A DNA stretch of 64,000 nucleotides from Ceratopteris richardii (GCA_020310875.1 CM035438.1:92659199-92723198); one strand, 5' to 3'; numbered from the stretch's first letter, positions 11,501-22,150 are shown. Numbers and translations: made by a program. The notes: generated from the sequence alone by a model not told the origin.

Positions 11501-12787
11501 CATTGCTATTGCAGCTTCAAAAGGATGGACCCTAAGTCAATTGGATATAAAGAATGCATTCTTGAATGGATACATATCAGATGAGGTATACATGGAACAA
11601 CCTCAAGGGTTTATAGATTCTAGGTATCCAAATTTTGTTTGCAGGTTGAGAAGAGCATTGTATGGATTGAAGCAAGCTCCAAGAGCATGGAACTATAGAC
11701 TGGTGAAGTATATCAATGATCTTGGATATCAAAGTTCAAAAGCAGATCCAAGTCTACTTATCAAAAGAACAGAGGAAGGTACAATCTACATTTGTATTTA
11801 TGTAGATGACATTATAATCACAGGTATTTCAGATGAAGGAATCAAGGAGGTAAAGAGATTATTTGAGAAAGAGTTCAAGATCAGTGACTTAGGAAAGTTG
11901 TCATACTTTCTTGGAATGGAAGTCACTTATACAAATCATGGCATATATGTATCACAAGAAAGGTATCTTCTGAATCTATTGAAGAAGTTTGATATGGAAA
12001 ATTGCAGAGAAGTTTCAACTCCGCTTGAAGTTAATCACAAGCTCAGTAAATATGATGGTGCAAAATACAAAGATATGAGGAAGTATCAATCTCTTGTGGG
12101 TAGTTTGATTTATGCTACACTAACAAGACCTGATCTTAGTTATGTAGTGGGAGTTTTATCACAGTTCATGCATTGTCCAAAGGACCCACAATGGATTGCA
12201 GCTCAAAGAGTTCTCAGATATATCAAAGGAACTATAAAGGAAGGATTATGTTATCCTTTTACTCCAGATTTGAAGTTGAGAGCCTATAGTGACTCAGATT
12301 GGGCAGGTAACCAGGATGACAAAAGATCAACTCATGGCTACATGATATACATTGGTGATAAGCTTGTAAGTTGGTGTTCAAAGAAACAACATACAGTAGC
12401 ATTATCATCAACTGAAGCTGAGTACAAAGGACTTGTGGAAGCAGCTAAGGAGGTCATATGGATGCAGACATTGTTCAAAAAGCTTGGGCATTGATCAAGG
12501 TACACCTACAATACATGGAGATAATATGAGTTCACTTTATCTTGCAGCAAATCCAGTTTTTCATGCAAGGACAAAGCACATAGAGATACAGTATCATTTT
12601 CTCAGAGAATAGGTAATGGAGAAGGAGATTGAAGTGGAGTACATTTCTACTAAAGATCAGTTAGCAGACATAATGACAAAGATCTTGGATGGTGTGAAGA
12701 CCAGCAGATTCAAAAGCATGGCAGGAGTAAAAGAAAAGAAGATGATACGAAGAAACAGAGAATGTCAATTAGTGATTGAGGGGGAGC
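8584..12787 (+). pseudogene. Copia B gag-pol
   Basis: Starts MADHFSIDKLDRDNYPAW. Domains in order: gag, CCHC knuckle (CWICGLSNHLAHDC, about 9378-9420), retropepsin (YIDSGCSNH, about 9645), integrase (HKRLGH, CEACQMGK, HTDVWGP, RSDGGGEY, NGVAERRNR), RT (IYVDDIIITG, about 11800) and RNase H ([29 protein letters not shown]). The original single frame is disrupted by a 1-nt deletion near 9078, TAG at 9438-9440 and TAG at 10047-10049 (Trp in relatives). A 1-nt insertion near 12487 and TAG near 12610 follow. About ten residues are missing just before the protease Asp compared with copia A. The longest intact block, 10092-12494, covers integrase to RNase H. Confidence 0.92.
12778..12787 (+). other. 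Polypurine tract of copia B
   Basis: GAGGGGGAGC directly before the 3' LTR start, identical to the tract of copia C. Confidence 0.85.
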
Positions 12788-13904
12788 TATTGGAGAAACA
12801 ATCACTAATTAGACCTATATTTGAAGGTCAAAGCTTTAGAAGAAAACCACATGCCTATGTGAAGGGACAAATTCACAAGTGTATTATATTTGTAAAGTTA
12901 GTTCACTTTAGTTCTAGAAGTTTTCTAAAAGTCACGGGAATGAGAAAATCTATATAAGTTAGTTTGTATCAACTCACGCGTGAGAGAAAAAAAGGAAGAC
13001 AATGAGAAAGTGAGTTAGAACTCATTTTGTATGACTGAGAATAGTGGGGCTTCTCTGCGTGAGAAAGCACCTGTGCATTCCTGAGTTTTCATAGTTATGG
13101 AAAGAGTTTATTGAACTTCTGTGTATAAGTCTTCTTCTTTCATCTCCAGTGTTTGTCTTCTGTGTAATGATTTTGAAGAATTGAAGTTTTTCAAGCAAGT
13201 CGATGCCTGGCATCGAATGTATGTTGAACGGTTGAGTTTTATGCGAGAAGTCGATGCCTGGCATCGAATCTTGGCTGATAAGTCATTGTTTTCATTCTCT
13301 GAGTGTTACCTGTTGTTGAATCTTCTAAAAACATGAAGTTTGTGGAGCAACTCGATGCCTGGCATCAAGTTTCAGCATAAAGTCGATGCCCGGCATCGAC
13401 TTCCCACATAAAAGTGGTCTTGTTCATGTGTGTGTAAAAGAGGCTAATTCTGGTACTAAAAAAGTGGCTGAAAAATCTCAAAGTCGATGCTCGGCATCAA
13501 CTTTTGGTTGCAATTCGATGCTAGGCATCGAATTTTTATTTTTAGACAGCGAAATTTACTAAAACAGACAAAATTTCTAGTTTTGGCAAGTCATACAGGG
13601 TGATCTTGTGAAGGCCATAACTTGAGTTCTAGAGATTTGTTTCATGCATATAATAGCTTGTTGGAAAGCTCTACTCTTTTAGTTTCATCCTATAAAAGAT
13701 CTTGGAGAAATAATATTTGAGTTAAGAGAAATTAGCAAAATACTGAAGGTATGCCATTTCAGTGACTAGAAAAATCTGAAGAAGCAAAGTTCTTGGTTTC
13801 GGCTATCATTTCTCAAAGTTTGGAGTGGCAATGAGTTAATGGTGACCATAGAGGTGTTCTAGTGTCACATTAATTCATTTCTTGTGGTGTTTTACACATC
13901 AACA
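12788..13904 (+). repeat. Copia B 3' LTR
   Basis: This 1,117-bp LTR starts TATTGGAG (the first G of the terminal TG is mutated to A) and ends CATCAACA at the GAACT duplication. It holds six palindromic 17-mers between 13200 and 13531, one more than the 5' LTR. Confidence 0.92.
13200..13531. promoter_or_regulatory. Cluster of six palindromic 17-mers in the 3' LTR with near-helical spacing
   Basis: Copies: 13200-13216, 13251-13267, 13352-13368, 13383-13399, 13484-13500 and 13515-13531. Centre-to-centre distances are 51, 101, 31, 101 and 31 bp, close to 5, 10, 3, 10 and 3 helical turns. The alternation 101/31 also suggests an old 132-bp tandem duplication. Sites 1, 2 and 4 are perfect palindromes; 3, 5 and 6 have one or two arm mismatches. 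Confidence 0.65.
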
Positions 13905-14842
13905 GAACTCACCGGAATATCACCGGAACTTCACCGGTCTGTCACCATAATGTCATCGTAATTGTACCGGAATGTTACCGAAATCAACTGCAATTCTAGT
14001 TGTAGTTACTTCAAATGATTGTTGATGAAGTAAGGAAGTAATACCTGAGCTTCCTTCAGTGAATGAACACTATCTGGAGTTTAAGAAAAAACTTCATTAG
14101 TTCTGGATGTCTTTACTTTCAGACACAGTACTATGTGTACATGTCCCATTTCACAGAAGTCTTTTGATCAACTTATAGTTGAGACTACTGGTTTCAAGAT
14201 GACCTATCTCTCATGAAAAACTTTGCACTATGTTGCGAGATCTAACTTGTAGATGTACCGGAAAATATTTACTGAGAAAACTATAACTGTTAACTAACTT
14301 TCATAGTAACATGAAATCACTCAGATTTCTTCACATACAAAGAATGCGCTCAAGAATGTGCTCAAACTTCCACATGAACATGTGTTTTCTATTAGAGAAG
14401 AAATGTACAAAAATAGCTTGGCCTCACTTTGCTCATAGTTATGGAAAACTCTCCTACTCTGAGTAGTTATTCCTCACCATCTCTCTCAGATGAATACCCG
14501 GCAGTTCAGGTTCTATTATTCATCTCTACATATGCAATCTCTGGCGTCTTCTATATCACTATCCTTAGTTTCTATATGCGCTATTCTATTCCGATTCTAT
14601 GCGCTCTCTCTGCTCCCTTCTTTGCTCTCTTTTTTATGATCTTCTACCTCATATATGTATATATACATTTTGTTCCGAGATTCAAAACTCGTATTTCTAG
14701 AAGTTTCTATGAACTATATTACAGTCGTGAATTTGTCCCTTCACTAAGGCTTGATTTTCTGAATGCTTTGTTTTTGCTTCTCTTTGTCTTTCTTCGTCTT
14801 TATGTCTGTCTGTATGTCAAATTTGTGAGTGATTTTTCAACA
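13905..14842 (-). repeat. Copia A 5' LTR, second part
   Basis: Continuation of the copia A LTR after the copia B insertion, ending CAACA at 14842 where copia D1 sequence starts. 14250-14842 matches the left LTR copy at 920-1508. An 11-bp tandem array occupies 13909-13985. A long open frame beginning at 14429 crosses the LTR boundary and is not a real gene. Confidence 0.85.
13909..13985. repeat. 11-bp tandem array, about seven units
   Basis: Seven consecutive 11-mers: TCACCGGAATA, TCACCGGAACT, TCACCGGTCTG, TCACCATAATG, TCATCGTAATT, GTACCGGAATG, TTACCGAAATC. The core is TCACCGGAA, and units decay towards the right. The copia B target duplication overlaps the first base of the array. Confidence 0.8.
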
Positions 14843-14979
14843 GGTATATACCAGTTTTGGTTCGCCAGTACAAGCATCTCAAAGTCTGCTACAAGTTTAG
14901 TAGAATTCATCTGGGCAATTCTGTTCAACTTTTTGAGATACAGTCAACTTTTTGCATCAAGGTATTTTAGTCACCGGCC

Positions 14980-17911
14980 ATGGCTGAAAGCAGTGATGTA
15001 TTTCGTATGTTGGCTGCTGAGGATAAGTTGGATGGTACCAACTACCCATTGTGGGCTTATATGATGTGACACGTATTGGTTGCAAAAGGATTGTGGAACA
15101 TTGTGAAGGGTGTTGAAAAATGTCCTATCACACTTGCAATTGTTATAACTACAGGTATTAAAGCTGATGCAAAAGGTGTCGAAGATGATGATATTCTACA
15201 TATTCATGTTCGTGCTACGGTTTCTACTGCACCTATTGCAAAGCAAATTTGTTGGGATGACAGAGATGCCCAAGCACATGCATTGATAGCTTTGTCTGTC
15301 AAACGTGCCATTCTTCCTCACATTCGCTCTTGCAGAATAGCTAAGGATGCTTGGGATACACTTACCACATTGTACCAAGCTAGGGATGAGGCTCGTGTTG
15401 CCGATGATTTTTCCAGGCATGCATGGGTATATCCATTGAAGGCAAAGTCCAAAGTGTTCATGCGCTTCAAACACTTTTTGGTTTTCGCTGAAAATCTATC
15501 AGCATGTAAAATGGGCACCCTCTATTCTGATCGAGGGGGGGAATATATGTCTTCTAATTTTAATGTATTTTTGGCTAAACGTGGGATAAAACACTAGTGT
15601 ACAACACCGTCTACACCTCAACAGAATGGAGTTGTTGAACGAAAGAATGGGTCACTCATGGAGATGGCGAGGTGTACGATCAAGAGTCGGGCTTTACCAC
15701 ATAGTTTCTAGCTTGAGGCTATCATGTGTGCAGCATATGTACTTAACAGGTGTCCCACTAAAGCGCTGAATTCCATCACTCCATATGAGGCTTGGCATGA
15801 TCGCAAGCCATTTGTTGCTCATCCGTGTGTTTTTGGTTGTTTGGCATATGCATTAGTGCATGAACAACATCGCAGAAAAAAGGATGATAAAGTAGTAAAA
15901 TGTATTTTGTTTGGGTACAATTCTGAAAGTAAAGGCTATCATCTGTATCATCCATAGATGAAATGCATTCTGGTTAGCCGTTATGTTGTTTTTGTGGAAG
16001 ATGCTATTCAGCCATTGCTTTCATGTACTAAGGAGACATCTGTTAGCTCCAAAGACATGTATGATACTTTGTTGCCTCTTTTTACAGGTGGACAATCCAG
16101 TGCTCGTCCTAATGAGGTAAATTCTCAACCTTTGTAGGTCTCATGTGATGATGCAGATCATCCCATTTCTGATGTAGATTTACATGAGCACTTGTTGATG
16201 AGAGAACTGATATTGAGGAGGCACAAACTATGCCAAAATGGCTGGTGCAGACTTTGTGTGACAGCAAAATTAGATGCAGCTCTGTCATATCGTACTCGAG
16301 CGGGCTCTCATAGTGCCTCTTTTGCATCAGATTTCTATGCTATGGTTGCCTCTAGTCTTTGTGATGAGACTGAGCATGTTTCGTTTAATGAAGCACAAAA
16401 TTCAAAAAATTGGATGGCTGCTATGCAATCTGAATATGATGCTATATTGAAGAATGGTACTTGGTCTTTATGTGACTTGCCTCCTAGCAAGAAGGCCATT
16501 GGCACTAAGTGGGTATACAAGTTGAAGCATAAACTTGATGGTATAGTTGACAGTTATAAGGCTAGGCTTGTTGCAAAGGGTTATTTGCAAGATAGAGGCA
16601 TTGATTTTGATGAAACCTTTGCTCCTACTTGCCAAATGACTACTGTTTGTAGCATATGTGCACTTTTCAGCCCATCATGGTTGGAATGTACATCAGCTGG
16701 ACATTAAAACACCATTTTTGAATGGTGACTTGCATGAAGAAGTGTATGTTTTTCAGCCCCGTGGCTTTGTGCAGAAAGGACATGAAAACCAGTTGTGCAA
16801 GTTAAAGAAGGCATTATGTGGTTTAAAGCAAGCACCACGTGCTTGGTATGAAAAGATACATGCCTATTTGATTGCACATGGTTTTGAGAACTGTCCAACT
16901 AAAAGCACCTTATATATCAAGCGTGCTAATGATGTACTTATGATCATTGTGGTGCATGTTGATGACATGCTGCTCACTGGTCCTCATGAGAAGCATATTG
17001 CTGATTTCAAGGCTGATTTACATGCCTCATTTGAGATGTCTGATTTGGGGCATTTGCATCATTATTTAGGCATTTAGTTTATGCACGTTGATGGTGGAAT
17101 GGCTTTATGTCAAACAAAATATATTGACACATTATTGCAACGTTTTGGCCTTGAAGACTGTAAGCATATTGCCACTCCTATGGAGACAGATTTACGACTG
17201 AGTCTTCATGATGTCGGAGATGCATTTGATGTTGTTCTCTATCAACAGGCTGTTGGATGCTTGATTTACTTATGTATTACTCGACCAGATATTTAGTTTG
17301 TTGTCTCACAGATGAACAGGTTTATGCATTGCCCAGGAATCAAGCATTGGTAGGCGTTTAAGCGCATCTTTCGTTACTTGAGTGGTACTCGGCTACTTGG
17401 GTTGTTTTATTACAAGGGGGGATCACTACCGCCAAATTTGCATGCTTTCTCTGACTGTGATTGGGCTGGTTGCCATGACACTCGTGTGTCCACTAGTGGA
17501 TTTTGCTTCATGCTTGGTAGCTCATGTATATCTTGGTTGAGCAAGAAGCAGCCTACTGTGGCCACTTCTAGTTGTGAGGCTGAGTATAGGGCAGCTTTCA
17601 CAGCGACTATTGAGTGTGTGTGGCGCAGATGCCTTACGGCTAATTTGGGTGTTGGTCAGTCTTCTGCCACCACCATCTTCACTGACAGTCAAAGCGCATT
17701 GGGAGTTGTGAGGAACCCTATGTTCCATGCTTGCACTAAGCACATTGGGGTGCATTATCATTATGTTAGGGAGAGGTTCTCTACTGGGGTGATCAGCTTG
17801 GCATATGTGCCCACGCAGGAGAACATTGTAGACCTTTTCACAAAGGCTCTGCCTAGGGAGAAGTTTGAAGCTTTCCACAAAGCTTTGGGCTTACTTCCTT
17901 TTGTGGAGTGA
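14980..17911 (+). pseudogene. Copia D1 gag-pol with a gag-to-integrase deletion
   Basis: Starts MAESSDVFRMLAAEDKLDGTNYPLW (the type of gag N-terminus that precedes a UBN2 domain) and is stopped by TGA at 15067-15069. The gag frame resumes to TLYQARDEARVA and then runs without a break into the integrase core (DDFSRHAWVYPLKAKSKVF) at about 15401. Zinc knuckle, protease and the integrase zinc domain are absent; D2 carries about 1.3 kb between the equivalent points. RT blocks (LDIKTPFLNGDLHEEVY, VHVDDMLLTG, where YVDD has become HVDD) and RNase H (SDCDWAG, SSCEAEYRA, DSQSALGVVRN) follow, with at least six stops or frameshifts. Not functional. Confidence 0.88.
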
Positions 17912-17985
17912 ATTCCACATAGCTTGGCACTTCCTTATACATGAGTGCCAGCTCCTTGTTCACCGCATCACTCTGAGGGGGAATT

Positions 17986-18214
17986 TGTTTATATATTTAG
18001 GTAGTGATGTGTGTGAACACACTAGGAGTGCGGGGGCACTTTTTTCCCTCTTGGAGGTTTTTTTCCATCGGCTTGTATATACGCCTATTGCCCTAACGGG
18101 CTACGTATCTGTGTACATGCTAGTGGTAATACATTCAGTATTGTGTGTTGAGCTCCAAACTTCTTCTTCTTCCTTGTGCTATTCACGTGCTTCCATAGAC
18201 GTCTAACTCCAACA
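17986..18214 (+). repeat. Copia D1 3' LTR (229 bp)
   Basis: Begins TGTTTATATATTTAGG after a polypurine tract (GAGGGGGAATT, 17975-17985) and ends CTCCAACA. The D2 (41750-41979) and D3 (47234-47462) LTRs are nearly the same length and similar throughout. Short LTRs of about 230 bp distinguish this family from copia A, B and C. Confidence 0.88.
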
Positions 18215-18468
18215 ATCAAGTGACTTATATATATGTGCCCTATAATTGGTCCTTTCACACAAGAGATCAACACTTCTATTGAAAAACACTAAATTCCTAC
18301 TATGTTACAAGAAGTATGTTACATTATTTGGGTTTCATGCATCGAGAGGACTGCTCTAGCGCATTTACATGGCTTCATGAGGTGTTTCATGGAAACTTTC
18401 AAGAAGAAAATTTATGTACACAATTTGAAAAAATTTTGGGGTCCCTTTTTAGTGCTCCTTTCTCTACA
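18215..18468 (-). repeat. Gypsy G 3' LTR, partial
   Basis: Matches 36816-37051 and ends TCTCTACA at 18468. On the minus strand it is preceded by a purine-rich stretch (AAAGAGGTGGAGAG, complement of about 18473-18488), a likely polypurine tract. The remainder of the LTR was separated by the copia D1 insertion and is not in the window. Confidence 0.75.
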
Positions 18469-19207
18469 ACACTCTCCACCTCTTTGTCTCTATCATCCCT
18501 TGACAGGCTTTGCTTATTGTCTATATCTTTGTGTGCATAGTGGGTGTGGTCCTTCAGCTTTGTAGTTGACCACTAGCAGCACCCAGTGGTCGAGGAAGCT
18601 TTCTAGAATTTTAGCTGCCTCTTTCTAGCTTTTAGCCTTCAAATAATTCTTTGTTCTCACACATCTGGCCCTGTTGTATTGCTTAAGCCTATTTACTTCT
18701 TTTCACTACATGCACCATTTGGTAAGTACTACATCTATTTTCATCTTGGTTGATGCTTCAAAGGTCATGTGTTTAATCTTTGTTTACACACTTCGAGACC
18801 TCCTTCTTTCGTGTTGCAACCTGATGCATGCCCCTGCAGGGCTTTGGGCAGACGGCGAGTTACCTTTATTGAATAATTTTTCTTTTTTATTTTCTTCTTC
18901 TTCGTTTCTTGCTTGATTCTCGTTCCACATGTCCCTCCTCCTGAACTTTGTCATCCCCAACAGGCTTTGACTGGCAACATGAGTATGTCTCAATGGTTGC
19001 TTCCTCTCTTTGATTGAGTAGATTGGCTTCACATGTCATGAGTTCTTTCCATTTTGTTGATTTGACACCATCATTGGGGGCCTATCAATGATCTACGAAG
19101 AAGCTTAACTCATAGGCCACCAATCAAGCATTGAGATTGGAAGTCATTTTCACAAAAATCTCCGAGTCCAATTCAAAAAACCCTATAAAAAACACCTCTT
19201 CAAAAGT
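18469..19207. other. 3' untranslated region of gypsy G; no gene seen
   Basis: Between the partial LTR and the last open frame of G. It is T-rich on the plus strand, with no conserved domain, LTR boundary or tandem repeat that I can support. Short open frames here (for example 18674-18916) have no recognisable content. Confidence 0.5.
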
Positions 19208-20958
19208 CTACATATAGGGACTCGATAGAAACATTAAGCAGGAATATATGGCCATGATTGTAAGTCGGCTAGGTGTTATAGAGAGATCAATAATTAAGGC
19301 TTTTGTGCCTTGATTAATGCCTATGAAGTTCAAAAATGTGTATTGAGCATGTTTGAAGACCTTTGAAACAGTTAGTAGCATGCTCAACACCTTGTTTGTC
19401 ATCTTTATTGCTAGGTTTGGAACTATAGCATATCTTGAGAGCCAATATTCTATAGTACGTACCATATATTCTTCAGTAGGTAAGTAGTTATGGGGTGGAC
19501 TCGGTAATAGTGGATAATTCAACCACTGGTTATTGAGTGTGCCCTGACACTATTCTTCCCAAAATTGCATCCAGGATCTTAATCATGGTACTAGGAAAAA
19601 AGATGGGTTTACTTGTAATAAAGATGGTGCAGATTCCTAATGCACCCATAGAATCGGATTATTTTCCAAAAATTTTCTTCTCAAGATTGGATCTGCTTCA
19701 TCAAATTCTTCTTGTGTATGAGAGAAGGTATCTGCTCTGATTTATATGTCTTGATCCAGTTCTTTTTGTGTAGTCCACTTGATGTATTGTTTGGTTTCCT
19801 CTTTTAGTAGTCCGTATGGTACACTAAAGGGCTTTGTAATTTGCTCTAAATTTTCGCTTTTGATTTTTGCCTCTTTCATCACTTTCACTACTTGATCTTC
19901 AAATTTACCCGTAAGTTGGGACATGAATAGTGCTCGCTCATTTCGGCTTAGTTCTACAATAGGCTGCGTACTTCGATCAGCGCTTTGCTCCACCTCTCCC
20001 ACATGTATTGGTGAATTATGGATGGGAGGAGTGTTGATAGGTAGTGATGTGTGTGAACACATTGTTCTATGTAACGTGACTTGGTTGTTTTCCATTTCTT
20101 TCTCAATTCATTTGTGTCGTGCATGTACTTTCTTTCCCACTCTTCCCTCAATGCTTGCTCTTGCTTTAGCTGATCCATGTACTTGGCTATGTGAGCTTCT
20201 AGCTCCTGTGCATGGTTTTGATTAATGTCTTGTACTCCAATTGGTTGATTGAGCAAGATTACATTCATTAACTCTTTATTCTTGCTTTGTAGGTTGGCAG
20301 CCTCATCCATGTATACTTTTATTTGAGCTTCTAAAAGTTTTATTCTATTTGAGATGCGTATCTTTTTGGCTTCACTGGCCTCATATTCACTTTGAAGCTC
20401 CTTATGCTGATATTGCATCTTCTGATTTTCTTTGGTGAGTAGGTTGCATCTTTCTATAGCTTCTTTTGTTTCATTTTCTTTGTTTTTAAGTGTCTATTGA
20501 GGATATACCACCTTTGCAGATAAGTACTCCTCACTTAGCATCTTGATTTGATTTCTTTCCACTAATGCTTTCTCATAATCTTTATCCGCTTCCATGAGCT
20601 ATTGTTGGGTGTCCATGGCTTTCTGAATCATCTCTTTCACGATTGGCTTTAATTACATCACATTCACATTGAGCCATGTTTTGGGTATGCTAGGCTCTTC
20701 ACTTGTTTGTACATCTTTGCCCTTTTCAATATGTATTTTCTCATTATATGGTTGTCTGATTTGTAGCTAAATTTGATGCTCTTCTTCTTGGTAGGTAGCA
20801 AACTTGGTAGCACTTGCTTGAAATGTTACATTTAGTGGTGAAGGCTCTACTACCACCTTAATTGGAGTAATGGGTTCTTGTTCAATAAGTATTTCGTCTA
20901 TGTGTTCCTCCTTTGGATGTTTCATTCGAGGTTGATCTTTCCTTGTGACTTCCTTCAA
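19208..20958 (-). pseudogene. Coiled-coil ORF downstream of integrase in gypsy G (env-like position)
   Basis: Open blocks on the minus strand at 20958-20767, 20418-19954, 20095-19742 and 19522-19208, in shifting frames, appear to derive from one protein. The 20418-19954 block is rich in Glu, Lys, Gln and Leu in heptad-like order (LLEAQIKVYMDEAANL, KYMDQLKQEQALREEWERKY) and predicts a coiled coil. The 20958-20767 block is acidic and proline-rich. I recognise no enzyme or viral envelope domain. Its position after integrase parallels the extra ORF of Athila- and SIRE-type elements, but no signal peptide or membrane segment is evident. Function unknown. Confidence 0.55.
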
Positions 20959-21262
20959 TTCTTGAGCATGTGTGATTCCTCTCTTTGGTGTTCCTCCACA
21001 TTTTAATCATGTTCTTCAATAGCTTGACCGGGTTGATGTGCTTTGCACTCTGCTTCATGTGGTTCCTATACCTGATTCAATTCTTCCCACTTCCCATCAT
21101 CATTTGATTCACTTTGGATCTCCATATTTATGGTCGATTGAACATGATCCTCTTGTAGCTCAGACGAAGAGCTTGAGTTGACTAATCCCAACTCTCAGTA
21201 CTGGTGGAACTTGGTTAGCCTCTTACTGTGCATAGACACAAATTAGACACATCAAAAGTCAA

Positions 21263-22150
21263 ATGATGAAGGAATTCAAGATCAATGTTCTTGGATTATT
21301 GAAGTACTTCCTAGGACTTGAATTGGTCTACACAAATTCAGGTATCTTTATTACTCAGAAGAAGTACATTCAGGACATGGTCAAGAAGTTTAATTTGCAG
21401 GAAGCTAAAGTTTCAAATATTCCTATGGAAGTCAACCACAAACTCAGTGCACATGAAGGAGAAGAACTCAAGGATATTACAGGTTACCAAAGTTTGGTAG
21501 GTAGTCTTAATTATGCTACCTTAACCAGGATTGATATATCATATGGTGTTAGTGTACTTAGCCAATTTATGCATAAGCCAAGAGTACCACATTTGGAGGC
21601 AGCCAAGAAGATAGTAAAGTACCTAAAGGGAACACAAAATCATGGTTTGTATTTTCCATATTCATCAGACATTGATATCAAGGTATACTCAGATGCAGAT
21701 TGGGCAGGTTGCAAGGATGACAGGAGGAGTACATCTGGTTACATATGCTTTGCAGGTGATAAACCAATTTCTTGGTCATCCAAGAAACAACCTACAGTGG
21801 CTCTATCATCTACTGAGGCAGAATACAGAGGGCTAGCCAATGCCACTCAAGAAGCAATATGGTTGAAGCTACTATATTCAGAATTAGGCTTATACACAAG
21901 GCCACCTATCATATTTGGTGATAACACAAGTTCACTTCACCTAGCAGCTAATCCAGTGTATCATGCTAGGACAAAACACATAGAGGTTCATTACCACTAT
22001 GTGAGGGAGAAATTACTTAGTAAGGAAATTCAATTATCATATGTGTCTACTAATATACAATGTGCAGATTTGCTTACAAAAGCTTTGGATGGAAGCAAGC
22101 TATGCAGGTTTAAATCCATGATTGGATTACAGGATATCATTGAAGATTAA
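21263..22150 (+). pseudogene. Copia C RT C-terminus and RNase H, 5'-truncated copy
   Basis: Open from 21263 to TAA at 22150 (295 codons). It starts just after the YVDD motif of RT and contains the complete RNase [48 protein letters not shown]. Its protein is almost identical to the C-terminus of the full copy; two visible changes are a Gly in SGIFITQ where the full copy has Ser, and Gly in DWAGC where the full copy has Ser. It has no start codon context of its own and is a fragment. Confidence 0.9.

Larger units (their letters stand above)
7303..13904 (+). mobile_element. Complete Ty1/copia element B with target-site duplication
   Basis: The element has LTRs at 7303-8372 and 12788-13904, a Met-tRNA primer-binding site at 8375-8386, a gag-pol pseudogene and a polypurine tract. 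GAACT stands immediately outside both ends (7298-7302 and 13905-13909), a perfect 5-bp duplication that fixes the boundaries and shows insertion into copia A's LTR. The LTRs differ by many substitutions and a net 39-bp indel around 7830/13324, so the insertion is not recent. The coding region has several stops and frameshifts. Confidence 0.95.
920..14842 (-). mobile_element. Ty1/copia element A, minus strand, split by two later insertions
   Basis: Copia A reads on the minus strand. Its right-hand 5' LTR is split into 6953-7302 and 13905-14842 by the insertion of copia B. Its left-hand 3' LTR survives only as 920-1508 because element X interrupts it. Homology between the two LTRs runs 920-1508 against 14250-14842. 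The primer-binding site (6940-6950) and polypurine tract (1509-1524) mark the internal region. RNase H is interrupted by a copia C remnant at about 1880-2988. Its coding region is close to copia B (same gag, protease, integrase and RT motifs). It is dead: several stops, a frameshift and the insertions break the frame. Confidence 0.85.
14843..18214 (+). mobile_element. Decayed Ty1/copia element D1 (5' LTR not in the window)
   Basis: The left end is cut by the copia A insertion at 14842, so the 5' LTR lies outside the window. The 3' LTR is at 17986-18214. The gag start is at 14980. The element carries a large internal deletion joining gag directly to the integrase core near 15401, and many stops. 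It is related to D2 (37836-41979) and D3 (44605-47462). After its LTR, sequence matching the gypsy G LTR resumes at 18215, so D1 is itself inserted in G. Confidence 0.85.

Noticed and set aside
13200-13531. Regularly spaced palindromic repeats as a CRISPR array
   Set aside because: Spacers vary from 14 to 84 bp, the repeats are only 17 bp, and the context is a plant LTR.
14429-15064. A 211-codon hydrophobic open frame
   Set aside because: It spans the copia A LTR boundary at 14842 and runs into copia D1; the shorter copy at 1099-1413 ends differently. No domain.
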